NCBI GenBank assembly: GCA_000436795.1
Contig: HF993177.1
Location: 1-20,135 of the forward strand
DNA length: 20,135 bases
Source: Bacteroides sp. CAG:1076
GTDB lineage: Bacteria > Bacteroidota > Bacteroidia > Bacteroidales > Bacteroidaceae
Reading direction: 5' to 3'
In this document: positions 7,566 through 16,200 of the stretch, one piece after another
Layout of the letters: each line of letters opens with the position of its first letter
Position numbering within the stretch: position 1 is the first letter of the stretch
The notes under the pieces: model-generated
Databases searched by the model: none
Told to the model about the DNA's origin: nothing
The model's input: only the letters and a program-made list of their open reading frames with translations
Program-made: the position numbers and the translations under genes

Positions 7566-9878
7566 TTAAAACGGATATCCAACAGCAAAATGAAAGGCAA
7601 AATCACGTTTAAAGTTGGGTGATATGATAGGAAAATGGTCACGTCCCGTGTACATCGGATTAATCGCCTTCATACCTCCATCAAAACGCAGTATCAGGAA
7701 ATCAAGATCGAAGCGAATTCCTAAGCCATACGATACCGCAAGCTGCTTGTAAAAGCGGTTAAATTTAAACACGCCTTCTGTCTGAATACCCTGATTGCGT
7801 ATGTTCCATATATTTCCGGCATCGATAAATGCAGCGCCGTTCAGCTTCCAAAATAAGAAAGTACGATATTCCAGATTCAGATCGAGTTTAATATCTCCCG
7901 TATGGTTCACGTAATCTATCGTATTTCCGTCTCCACGATAAGAGCCAGGTCCTAATGAACGTACACGCCATCCACGCACACTGTTGGCTCCTCCCGAAAA
8001 ATATAACTTCTCGAAGGGCAAACTTTTGGAATTTCCATAAGGAACGGCGACTCCCAGTCCGGCATGAAAGACAAGTGAATTCCGTTCATCAATTACAAAA
8101 TTCTTTGCATAATCGATATCAGCCTTTACATACTGTGCAAAATCAATATTCGCCAACTTATACGCCTCTCCGTATCGGGGATTTTTATTTATCAGACGAG
8201 AAAATGCATACAACAGGTTTCCTGCTTCTTCTATGTTGAAACGTATGGAGTAGGAATTCCGGTTTCCCGCAGAAAGACGACCGCCAGCCGCACTGTTATA
8301 GGTATATGTATATCCCATGCGCACAATAAACAGGTCTTCGTAACTATGACGTAATAACGGATTGACTTCATCCATTCGGTTCAAATAATCATCGAATGTG
8401 GGCGATGTATAAGGCATGTAGATATAGTTTATATCCAATAAGTCAAAGCGATGAGTAGATTTTCCCCGACGTGTCCAGCGATAACTCCATCCTGCTGAAG
8501 CCAGCGTACGTTCAAACTCCGGACGAATCTGCCAATTGTACTTCATGCTGACTTCAGATGTGGCCTTAATACGCTTTTTAAAATCAGACGAAAGGAATGG
8601 AAACATGAATTCCGGAAAATTCAAACTGCTCTCCACTGCATATTCCATGTAGTTACTATTGGTATAACCTTCCAAGCCAGTCACTGCCTCGTATGCACCT
8701 CTCAGCTTTATCGTAAACGTTTCGGAACCTTTAAACAAGTTACGATGTGTATATGAAACAGATGCTGCAGCTCCAAGGTCCCCGGCCGAGTTAGTTCCTT
8801 CCACCTCAAACGAAAGAGATTTATTCTTGTTTCTCGAAAGCAATACATAAGCATCCAGATAAGCCGAGTCGTTATCCAAAACTTCATCGAAGCGAATATT
8901 GGAATATTTCAGAATAGAAAGGCGACTCAAAGCCGAGTAAGTATTCTGCACGTCCCTGCTTCGGTACAACTTACCGGGAGTGAGAAAGTTATAATCGGAT
9001 AATACTCTCGGACGCAAGAACAGCTTGTCTTTATAATACAGATTGACATCTCCGGAACGGATAGAATCAAACTCCTGAAGAGCTTCGGCCGAAAGTGCTG
9101 AAAAATCAGCATCCAGCATATAATTTACGTTACGGATCTTATACTGACGATGCTCCCCCGGCTGGTCTTCCTTGCGAGAACGAAACGGAGCCAGTTCCAG
9201 CGTGAGCCCTACTTTATGCGTATTCAGCATAGTATCTGCCTGAAACGTGATATAATCTTTATTGAAACGATAATATCCTCTATTCTGCAAATACTGAGTA
9301 ATGCGCTGACGTTCTTCGTCGAGTGTATTGACATCGAAACGCATTCCCTCGTGCAATAATGTTCTGGCCGAATCTGATTCCAGAAAATCACGTATTTTAT
9401 AATCAGAAATATCGTAAGCAATGTGATCTATAATATAAGGTGAACCGGAATGAATCTGATACGAAACCTTCATACGTTTGCCTTTGGTTTCTTCCTCCAA
9501 GTCGACAACGGCTCCCATATATCCCATATTACGTACGGCCTTTTCTATTTCCTCCTGCGTTTCACGGGCCGCATCCCGGCTATAAACAACTGGAGCATCT
9601 CCCAGTTTACGCCAGAACTTATTAATCCACTTCGTAGAATCCAGTCCCGAAGCACTGTATATATACATCGGAAAGCGGAACAGACTAAACCATTTGGCAT
9701 TCGGAGTCTGACGCACATACAGGTTCATCTGAGATGACTTAATCTCCTTATTATCCGATTCAATCTTCACATCGTCCAACAAATAGCTTCCTTCGGGAAT
9801 AAATTTATTGACAGAACATCCTGCCAGCAGCAAGACAATACCCATAAGACTGATATGTAAAAGAGTCGTTTTCTTCAT
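7566..9878 (-). CDS. tamL: Omp85-family outer membrane lipoprotein, TamL (BamA/TamA-like)
   Basis: This encodes a 770-residue precursor. It starts with a lipoprotein signal peptide (MKKTTLLHISLMGIVLLLAGC) and the acylated cysteine would be C21, so the mature protein is lipid-anchored. Residues of about 40-330 look like POTRA repeats (for example GSPYIIDHIAYDI and a segment with LQNRGYYRF). The rest is a 16-strand-type beta barrel with a BamA-like opening (VSYTHRNLFKGSETF) and the conserved loop-6 motif VRGWR at 634-638. The protein ends in aromatic Phe (AFHFAVGYPF), as outer-membrane barrels do. Lipidated TamA homologues named TamL are typical of Bacteroidetes and are thought to help insert envelope or outer-membrane material with TamB. 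No tamB is in the window. The start at 9878 is chosen because it puts the signal peptide first; an upstream in-frame start at 9914 adds 12 unlikely residues. Confidence 0.9.
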   Translation of the reverse strand: MKKTTLLHISLMGIVLLLAGCSVNKFIPEGSYLLDDVKIESDNKEIKSSQMNLYVRQTPNAKWFSLFRFPMYIYSASGLDSTKWINKFWRKLGDAPVVYSRDAARETQEEIEKAVRNMGYMGAVVDLEEETKGKRMKVSYQIHSGSPYIIDHIAYDISDYKIRDFLESDSARTLLHEGMRFDVNTLDEERQRITQYLQNRGYYRFNKDYITFQADTMLNTHKVGLTLELAPFRSRKEDQPGEHRQYKIRNVNYMLDADFSALSAEALQEFDSIRSGDVNLYYKDKLFLRPRVLSDYNFLTPGKLYRSRDVQNTYSALSRLSILKYSNIRFDEVLDNDSAYLDAYVLLSRNKNKSLSFEVEGTNSAGDLGAAASVSYTHRNLFKGSETFTIKLRGAYEAVTGLEGYTNSNYMEYAVESSLNFPEFMFPFLSSDFKKRIKATSEVSMKYNWQIRPEFERTLASAGWSYRWTRRGKSTHRFDLLDINYIYMPYTSPTFDDYLNRMDEVNPLLRHSYEDLFIVRMGYTYTYNSAAGGRLSAGNRNSYSIRFNIEEAGNLLYAFSRLINKNPRYGEAYKLANIDFAQYVKADIDYAKNFVIDERNSLVFHAGLGVAVPYGNSKSLPFEKLYFSGGANSVRGWRVRSLGPGSYRGDGNTIDYVNHTGDIKLDLNLEYRTFLFWKLNGAAFIDAGNIWNIRNQGIQTEGVFKFNRFYKQLAVSYGLGIRFDLDFLILRFDGGMKAINPMYTGRDHFPIISPNFKRDFAFHFAVGYPF

Positions 9879-9911
9879 TTTAAAACAAACCGGAATAAGC
9901 AGATTTATCTG

Positions 9912-9919
9912 CAAAGATA
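9912..9919 (-). promoter_or_regulatory. -7 promoter element for tamL
   Basis: Read on the minus strand, this is TATCTTTG, a perfect TAnnTTTG element, 33 bases before the tamL start codon. I see no good -33 TTTG at the normal spacing, so promoter strength is uncertain. Confidence 0.5.
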
Positions 9920-9942
9920 GGCAATAATTAAAAATATCTTCT

Positions 9943-9950
9943 TAGCTTTG
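9943..9950 (+). promoter_or_regulatory. -7 promoter element for the SpoU methyltransferase gene
   Basis: TAGCTTTG fits TAnnTTTG exactly and lies 35 bases before the start codon at 9986. No clear -33 TTTG is present. With the element at 9912-9919 it makes this a compact divergent promoter region. Confidence 0.5.
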
Positions 9951-9985
9951 TCAGTGAATATTTGTTATTTTATACACAAAAGCCC

Positions 9986-10759
9986 ATGCTAAGCAAAAAC
10001 AAGATTAAATATATCCGTTCGCTGGAGTTGAAAAAGAACCGGAAGGAAGAGCAAGTCTTTCTGGCAGAAGGAAACAAGTTGGTCAATGATCTAATCGGTC
10101 ATTTCTCATGCCGCCTCATATTAGCAACGGAACAATGGCTGCAAAGCCATCCTCGCCTGCTGGCTACCGAAACAATAGAAGTCACTCACGAAGAGCTTTC
10201 ACGGGCAAGCCTGTTGAAAACACCGCAAGAAGTACTTGCTGTTTTCGATCAGCCTCACTACAAATTCGATGCAGATGTAGCCAATAATTCTCTCTGTCTG
10301 GCGCTGGACGATGTACAAGATCCGGGAAATCTGGGAACGATTGTACGTATTGCCGACTGGTTTGGCATCGAACATATATTCTGCTCGAACGGTACTGCCG
10401 ACATTTACAATCCCAAAACCGTACAGGCAACAATGGGAGCCATCGCCCGCGTCAGGCTGCATTACTGCAATTTATCCGACTTCATCGGAAAGGCTTCTGA
10501 AAAAAACATTCCTATTTTCGGTACATTCCTCAACGGAGAGAATATCTATACCCAGCCACTTCCTAAAAATGGAATCATTATCATGGGAAATGAGGGAAAC
10601 GGTATCAGCGAACAGATTGCGCAAAAGGTCAGTCATCGTCTGCTGATTCCCAATTATCCGCAAGGATGTGAAACAAGCGAATCGCTGAATGTAGCTGTAG
10701 CTACCGCCATCGTCTGTGCCGAATTCCGAAGAAGAGTTGCTTTTGAGCCATCACTTTAA
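9986..10759 (+). CDS. SpoU/TrmH family RNA 2'-O-ribose methyltransferase
   Basis: This encodes a 257-residue SPOUT-class enzyme that would transfer a methyl group from S-adenosylmethionine to a ribose 2'-OH in rRNA or tRNA. All three knot-fold motifs are present: DPGNLGTIVRIADWFG (112-127), IIIMGNEGNGIS (197-208) and LLIPNYPQGCETSESLNVAVA (219-239). The N-terminal 90 residues (MLSKNKIKYIRSLELKKNRK, EEQVFLAEGNKLV) form the substrate-binding domain seen in RlmB/TsnR-like proteins. The exact RNA target cannot be read from the sequence. The ATG at 9986 is chosen because the SKNKIKYIRSL opening is typical; the in-frame TTG at 9962 is unlikely. The 3' end overlaps the convergent gene by 9 bp. Confidence 0.88.
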   Translation: MLSKNKIKYIRSLELKKNRKEEQVFLAEGNKLVNDLIGHFSCRLILATEQWLQSHPRLLATETIEVTHEELSRASLLKTPQEVLAVFDQPHYKFDADVANNSLCLALDDVQDPGNLGTIVRIADWFGIEHIFCSNGTADIYNPKTVQATMGAIARVRLHYCNLSDFIGKASEKNIPIFGTFLNGENIYTQPLPKNGIIIMGNEGNGISEQIAQKVSHRLLIPNYPQGCETSESLNVAVATAIVCAEFRRRVAFEPSL

Positions 10760-11077
10760 CAGGACAATGCGGCTGTTTTTTACAAACTCCATAGCCGAAA
10801 CATTAAACGGATGTATCCAATATGCCCGCACGGCAGAATGAGGGAATAGATTACCCTCCATCCGTTTGATGAAATCGGCAAAGCATTCTCCTGGACATAC
10901 AGCTACAGGAAACGGAGAAAGAAGAACAAGTCCGGGAAGCCACTCGGTAGCACATATTTCTTCCGTCAACGGATAAAGCTCACTCACACCCCCCTCTTCA
11001 TCGAGTTCCAGTACTTGAGAAGATTTTAGCTCTGCCGTGAGCAAGCTGTATACTCTGTGCGTCGCAAACCGTTTCAT
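10751..11077 (-). CDS. Conserved small protein of unknown function, last gene of the ileS-lspA cluster
   Basis: This encodes a 108-residue soluble protein that I cannot assign firmly. It has no signal peptide or membrane helix. The segment VLELDEEGGVSELYPL, followed by ATEWLPGLVLLSP, has the rhythm of the small beta-sandwich subdomain at the N terminus of amidohydrolases (a strand, acidic turn, strand, then LPG). The metal-binding barrel that should follow is absent, so this resemblance may be superficial. Its ATG overlaps the stop of the DUF4296 gene (ATGA, 11077-11074), which implies coupled translation. Its 3' end overlaps the convergent methyltransferase gene by 9 bp, leaving no room for a terminator between them. 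Confidence 0.65.
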   Translation of the reverse strand: MKRFATHRVYSLLTAELKSSQVLELDEEGGVSELYPLTEEICATEWLPGLVLLSPFPVAVCPGECFADFIKRMEGNLFPHSAVRAYWIHPFNVSAMEFVKNSRIVLLK

Positions 11078-11988
11078 TTGCGGTTTTCCATTTTTCGCAT
11101 AGGCTGAACCTGCACCTTTTCATCCATTTTAGCCTTCTGTTCCAATGGCTTAGGCAATTCTTTCGGCTGTTCCACAGGAGGCTCTATATGCGGAATCGTA
11201 TCCATTTCTGCCTTTTCCTCTTCCAGATTATGGTAGCGAGTAAGACGAATATTGTCAACCAGCACACTGGTTTCCGGATTCTTTTCGTCCATGTAATACA
11301 CAAAACCGCTGATACTGCGAATCGTAAAAGCCGAATCGGCACGCACATACAAGCGCTGTCTGCCCGAACTGGTTATCATACGAGTAAGCCCCTGTACACT
11401 GTCATTGTCAAAATAGAAGTTAAGTGCCATAATCGCCTTACCCGAAGCACGGCCCGTTTTCGGCATAAAATGGAAGTTGGCAGTCAGTTCCATAGCATCG
11501 TGAGGCTTGAACGTTGTATCAGCTTTCAAATCGAACACCAGCTTATTGGTCAGATTAGAAGACGAAAGCCAGTACAATGTACGGTCCTGCCATACATCGA
11601 CCGTATCACCCGACATGGAAACGTCTATCTGATTATCGCGTTTGGCCACCTGTACTTTCATGTGATTCTCCTCACTTTCCAGACGCTTCTGCAAATTCTG
11701 ATAGATAGTTGCCAACTGATCGCTGTTACGCGTATACCATACCATTGACGAATCGAACTCTTCTTCAGTGACATGATGCTTCTCGAAGACATACTTATAG
11801 TAAGCATCCTTCTTATAATTCTCTGTATACGACAAAGAGTTACTCATGGTAGAAGCCAGATGATAATCGTACAACAGACTTTCCATAGCATCCGGCTGAA
11901 TAATATCATCCGGAATCTTCTTGCCGCAACCAGCCATTCCAGCCAGAAGCACAACAGTACATAACCAACCAGTCCGCTTTTTCATCAT
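11074..11988 (-). CDS. DUF4296-type lipoprotein
   Basis: This encodes a 304-residue predicted lipoprotein. The signal peptide is basic then hydrophobic (MMKKRTGWLCTVVLLAGMAGC) with lipobox cysteine C21. The N-terminal part (DIIQPDAMESLLYDYHLAS to about residue 100) matches the DUF4296 pattern of Bacteroidetes lipoproteins. The middle is beta-rich, and the tail after about residue 260 is a proline/lysine/glutamate-rich linker (PHIEPPVEQPKELPKPLEQ) that may span the periplasm or be disordered. Function is unknown. It follows lspA with an ATGA overlap (11988-11985). That pairing is neat, because LspA processes exactly this class of protein, but it does not prove a dedicated link. Confidence 0.8.
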   Translation of the reverse strand: MMKKRTGWLCTVVLLAGMAGCGKKIPDDIIQPDAMESLLYDYHLASTMSNSLSYTENYKKDAYYKYVFEKHHVTEEEFDSSMVWYTRNSDQLATIYQNLQKRLESEENHMKVQVAKRDNQIDVSMSGDTVDVWQDRTLYWLSSSNLTNKLVFDLKADTTFKPHDAMELTANFHFMPKTGRASGKAIMALNFYFDNDSVQGLTRMITSSGRQRLYVRADSAFTIRSISGFVYYMDEKNPETSVLVDNIRLTRYHNLEEEKAEMDTIPHIEPPVEQPKELPKPLEQKAKMDEKVQVQPMRKMENRK

Positions 11989-12629
11989 TTTACTTCTTTG
12001 ACATCTTTCGAATGCATATTCTTACCCAGGTAACTGCTATAAAAGAGAAGCAAGCAGATAATGCCGCAACTGATTGACGCATCGGCAAAATTAAAAATAG
12101 GGCTGAAGAAGATAAAGCGTTCACCTCCCCACAGGGGCATCCACTCCGGCCAGTGTGTATCAATAATCGGGAAGTAAAACATATCCACTACCCTACCATG
12201 AAGCCAGTCGGCATAGCCCTGACCTACCGGAACCCACGATGCAATCTGATAGTGCGTGCTCTCACTGAATATCTCTCCATAGCACACACAGTCGATAATA
12301 TTACCTATTGCTCCAGCAAGAATAAACGCCAGACACACGACATATCCGGTTTTCAACTTTTCCTTCTGCGTAGTAATTTTATGCAGATACCAGGTAATCA
12401 GCACTACAGCTACGATACGGAACAAAGTCAGAAACAGTTTCGGCAACACTTCCATACCAAAAGCCATTCCGTTATTCTCCGTAAAATAGATGTAAAACCA
12501 GTCGGTTATATGGATATTTTCATGCAAATACATATGCGTCTTTATCCATATCTTTATTACCTGATCAATCAGCAATACTGCAACAACAATCAAAGCCGCC
12601 AGACGTCCTTGTGTCAAAAATTTCTTCAT
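11985..12629 (-). CDS. lspA: Lipoprotein signal peptidase (signal peptidase II)
   Basis: This encodes a 214-residue inner-membrane aspartyl protease that cleaves prolipoprotein signal peptides before the lipidated cysteine. Four hydrophobic segments are visible. Family motifs are DQVIK (22-26), ENNGMAFG (51-58), AGAIGNIIDC (105-114), GRVVDM (145-150) and FNFADASI (179-186). The catalytic aspartates are D149 and D183. The usual Arg after the GNxID motif is replaced by Cys114. The protein is about 50 residues longer than E. coli LspA because of an extended periplasmic loop (about 120-145 and 155-175), which is common in Bacteroidetes as far as I recall. It is coupled by ATGA overlap to the DUF4296 lipoprotein gene. 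Confidence 0.95.
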   Translation of the reverse strand: MKKFLTQGRLAALIVVAVLLIDQVIKIWIKTHMYLHENIHITDWFYIYFTENNGMAFGMEVLPKLFLTLFRIVAVVLITWYLHKITTQKEKLKTGYVVCLAFILAGAIGNIIDCVCYGEIFSESTHYQIASWVPVGQGYADWLHGRVVDMFYFPIIDTHWPEWMPLWGGERFIFFSPIFNFADASISCGIICLLLFYSSYLGKNMHSKDVKEVK

Positions 12630-12651
12630 AAATACCTATATTCATTAACAT

Positions 12652-12717
12652 ATTTGTCATTCAGGCAGGCATAAATGGAGCCCTATTTTCCCCACTTCGC
12701 CTATCTGAATGACAAAT
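12652..12717. repeat. Large imperfect inverted repeat between dksA-like and lspA
   Basis: ATTTGTCATTCAG (12652-12664) is a perfect inverted match to CTGAATGACAAAT (12705-12717). After a 2-by-2 base internal loop, AGGC (12667-12670) pairs with GCCT (12699-12702), giving a 17-pair stem with a 28-base loop. It fills most of the 99-bp gap. Neither side is followed by a T run, so it is probably not an intrinsic terminator. An mRNA processing, stabilising or regulatory structure inside the ileS-dksA-lspA transcript is more likely. Confidence 0.7.
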
Positions 12718-12728
12718 CTATCATCAAA

Positions 12729-13109
12729 TTATTTCTTGCCATGCTGTTTAGCCTCGATACTCAGAGTAGCATGAGGTACGGCACGGAGCCTTTCTGCAGG
12801 AATAAGTTTTCCTGTTTCACGGCAAATGCCATAAGTCTTGTTCTCGATACGCACCAATGCTGCACGCAAGTTTTGAATAAACTTCAGTTGTCGAGCTGCC
12901 AGACGAGTTGTTTCCTCTTTTGATAACGTATTGGCACCTTCTTCCAAAACCTTGTAAGTAGGTGATGTATCATCAGTGTCATTACCGTCGGCATTCATTA
13001 TACTGCTCTTCAATTTCTCATAGTCGCGCTCAGCGAGCTGAAGTTTTTCCATGATAATGGCACGGAACTCCTCGAGTTCAGCGTCAGAATATCTTGTTTT
13101 TTCAGCCAT
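12729..13109 (-). CDS. TraR/DksA-family transcription regulator with degenerate zinc finger
   Basis: This encodes a 126-residue DksA/TraR-type protein; family members enter the secondary channel of RNA polymerase and modulate initiation, often with ppGpp. The N-terminal coiled-coil-forming helices (SDAELEEFRAIIMEKLQLAE and LAARQLKFIQNLRAALVRIE) flank an acidic middle (NADGNDTDDTSP, 39-50), where DksA has its tip. The C-terminal domain keeps the family outline YGICRETGKLIPAERLRAVP (93-112) but only one cysteine, C96, remains. The other zinc ligands of canonical C4 fingers are gone (ATLSIEAK replaces the CxxC region). It lies downstream of ileS in the same direction, after a 122-bp gap. The E. 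coli function should not be assumed. Confidence 0.88.
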   Translation of the reverse strand: MAEKTRYSDAELEEFRAIIMEKLQLAERDYEKLKSSIMNADGNDTDDTSPTYKVLEEGANTLSKEETTRLAARQLKFIQNLRAALVRIENKTYGICRETGKLIPAERLRAVPHATLSIEAKQHGKK

Positions 13110-13231
13110 AAGATTTAGTGTTTAAAAGTTAATAATAGTCTAAGGTCTGAAATCCGCCGCGCAGCTTCTTTTCCGAAAGAGAGCTTTCTTGCAGGAGCAA
13201 CGCAGCGCATTACATCCTTATGGGTTCAATA
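13110..13231. other. ileS to dksA-like spacer
   Basis: This 122-bp gap has no coding frame. It holds only a small hairpin, GAAAG/CTTTC (13175-13179 and 13184-13188), with a 4-base loop and no T run. A weak match to the -7 consensus (TAACTTTT on the minus strand, 13131-13124) could give the dksA-like gene its own promoter. Read-through from ileS is also possible. Confidence 0.4.
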
Positions 13232-16200
13232 TCACAATTTGGTAACCTTCACATAAAGCGAGAAGTCATCAAAGTTTAATTCTGTTCCGTCAGCAACTTC
13301 ATCAGCCAATGTCAGTGAGTTTGCCAAAACTTGGTTACAAATATAAGTATTATATTCGTTCACTGCATCATCCGTATTCGGATTTTTCGACAAGACAATA
13401 TTTATCTTGTCAGTGATTTCGAAGCCACTGCTCTTACGAAGATTCTGGATTCGGTTCACCAGTTCACGGGCAATACCCTCACGCTTCAGCTCTTCCGTAA
13501 CGGTTACTTCCAAAGCTACAGTCAGCTTACCCTCATTGGCAACCAGCCATCCCGGTATATCTTCGCTGAAGATTTCTACATCGGAAGCCTCTACTACGGC
13601 TTCTCCACCGTCGAGCTGGAACGTATACTTGCCGTTTTTCTCCAGTTCGGCAATAGCTTCCTGGCTCATGCCTGCTACAGCAGCTGCTACAGCCTTCATC
13701 TGCTTGCCGAATTTCGGGCCAAGTTTCTTGAAGTCGCATTTTACCTTCTTCACGAGTACGCCGGAAGCTCCTTCTACAAAACGGACTTCCTTCACGTTTA
13801 CTTCGGTCATGATAAGGTCTTTTACCGCATCGATATGACGTTTCTGTTCTTCATCTACTACCGGAATCATGATACACTGCAGCGGCTGGCGAACCTTGAT
13901 GTTTACCTTACGACGCAATGCCAGTACCATAGAAGTTACATCCTGTGCCATCTGCATACGTGCCTCAAGCTCTGTATCGATCAGGCTTTCGTCGGCAACC
14001 GGGAAGTTAGCCAGATGAACAGATACCACGCTGTCACGTCCGGTTACACCTATCAGGTCCATGTACAGACGATCTGCATAGAACGGAGCAATCGGAGCCA
14101 TCAGTTTGGCAACCGTTTCCAAGCAAGTATAAAGAGTCTGGTAAGCAGAAAGCTTGTCGGTCGACATGTTGCTTCCCCAGAAACGCTTACGGTTCAGACG
14201 AACGTACCAGTTACTCAGGTTGTCGTTTACGAAGTCTGTAATCAGACGTCCAGCCTTTGTCGGTTCGTAGTCATTGAGGCAAGCATCCACATTCTTGATC
14301 AGCGAGTTGAGCAAAGACAATATCCAGCGGTCGATTTCCGGACGTTCTGCTACCGGAACATCAGCTTCTGCGTATGTAAATCCGTCGACATTTGCATACA
14401 GTGCAAAGAACGAATAAGTATTATACAGTGTACCGAAGAATTTACGGCGTACTTCGTCTACCCCATCGGTATCGAATTTCAGGTTGTCCCACGGCGATGA
14501 GTTGGTTATCATATACCAACGCAACGGGTCGGAACCGAATTTTTCGATAGCACCGAACGGATCGACAGCATTGCCCAAGCGTTTTGACATCTTGTTTCCG
14601 TTCTTGTCGAGCACAAGACCGTTGGAAATTACATTCTTGTAAGCCACACTGTCGAACACCATTGTAGCGATAGCATGAAGTGTAAAGAACCATCCACGAG
14701 TCTGGTCTACACCTTCGGCAATAAAGTCGGCAGGATAATAAGAACGGTTATCTACGATTTCCTTATTCTCGAACGGATAGTGCAACTGAGCATAAGGCAT
14801 AGCACCCGAATCGAACCAAACATCTATCAGGTCGCTTTCACGCTTCATCGGCTTACCACTGGCAGAAACCAATATAATGTCGTCTACATACGGACGATGC
14901 AAGTCAATCTTATCGTAGTTTTCTTTAGTATATACACCCGGAACAAAGCCAAGCTTCTTATAAGGATTCTCAGTCATGAATCCGGCTGCAACAGATTTTT
15001 CAATTTCGTTGTACAGTTCTTCTACCGAACCTACGCAGATTTCTTCTCCTTCTTCGCTGCGCCAGATAGGAAGCGGAGTACCCCAGTAACGCGAACGGCT
15101 CAAGTTCCAGTCGTTCAGGTTTTCCAGCCATTTGCCGAAACGTCCGCTACCCGTAGATTCCGGCTTCCAGTTGATCGTCTTGTTCAATTCAATCATACGG
15201 TCCTTACAAGCCGTAGAGCGGATGAACCAACTGTCGAGCGGATAGTAAAGCACCGGCTTGTCTGTACGCCAGCAGTGCGGATAATTATGTACATGCTTCT
15301 CCATCTTGAATGCCAGACCTGCCTGTTTCAGCATCATGCAGATGTATACATCGAGCGATTCGGCAGCCTGAGCAGCCTTCTCATCGTATTTTCCATCAAT
15401 CGTAAACTGAGGATCGTATGCATTCTTTACCCAGCGTCCCTGATATTCTTTATACTTTTCTACGTCAACACATTCTTTTACGAATGTTTCATCCAGTTCA
15501 TCCAGCAAATAGAATTTACCGGTCAGGTCTACCATCGGACGTGTTTCGCCTTTCTTGTTAATCATAAACAGCGACGGAATGCCTGCTGCACGTGCTACGT
15601 TCGCATCGTCCGCACCAAAAGTAGGAGCAATATGTACGATACCTGTACCATCTTCGGTAGTTACATAGTCACCCGGGATGACACGGAACGCCTTAGCCGA
15701 AGCCTCTTTCCAGCTTCCGTCTTCAGCTGTTTCAACAGGTTTTACCCATGGGATAAGCTGTTCGTACTCCATGCCTACCAGATCAGTACCCTTATATTCG
15801 CCTACGACCTTGAAAGGTATCAGTTTGTCGCCCTGCTTGTAATCTTCCAGAGCCAGACCTTCAGCCTTCTTGTTGAAGTGAGCATACAGCAACGGTTTGG
15901 CAAGAACTACAGTCATCTTATCGCCAGTATATCCGTTGTAAGTCTGAACGGCTACATAATCAATCTTCGGACCTACACAAAGAGCAGTATTCGAAGGCAA
16001 AGTCCACGGAGTTGTTGTCCACGCAATAAAATAAGGTGTACCCCATTCAGCCATTTCCGGTTTCGGGTTCTTCATCTTAAACTGAGCCACTACCGTAAGA
16101 TCCTTTACGTCGCGGTAACATCCCGGCTGGTTCAGCTCGTGCGAACTCAGTCCTGTACCGGCAGCCGGCGAATACGGCTGGATAGTATAGCCTTTATAAA

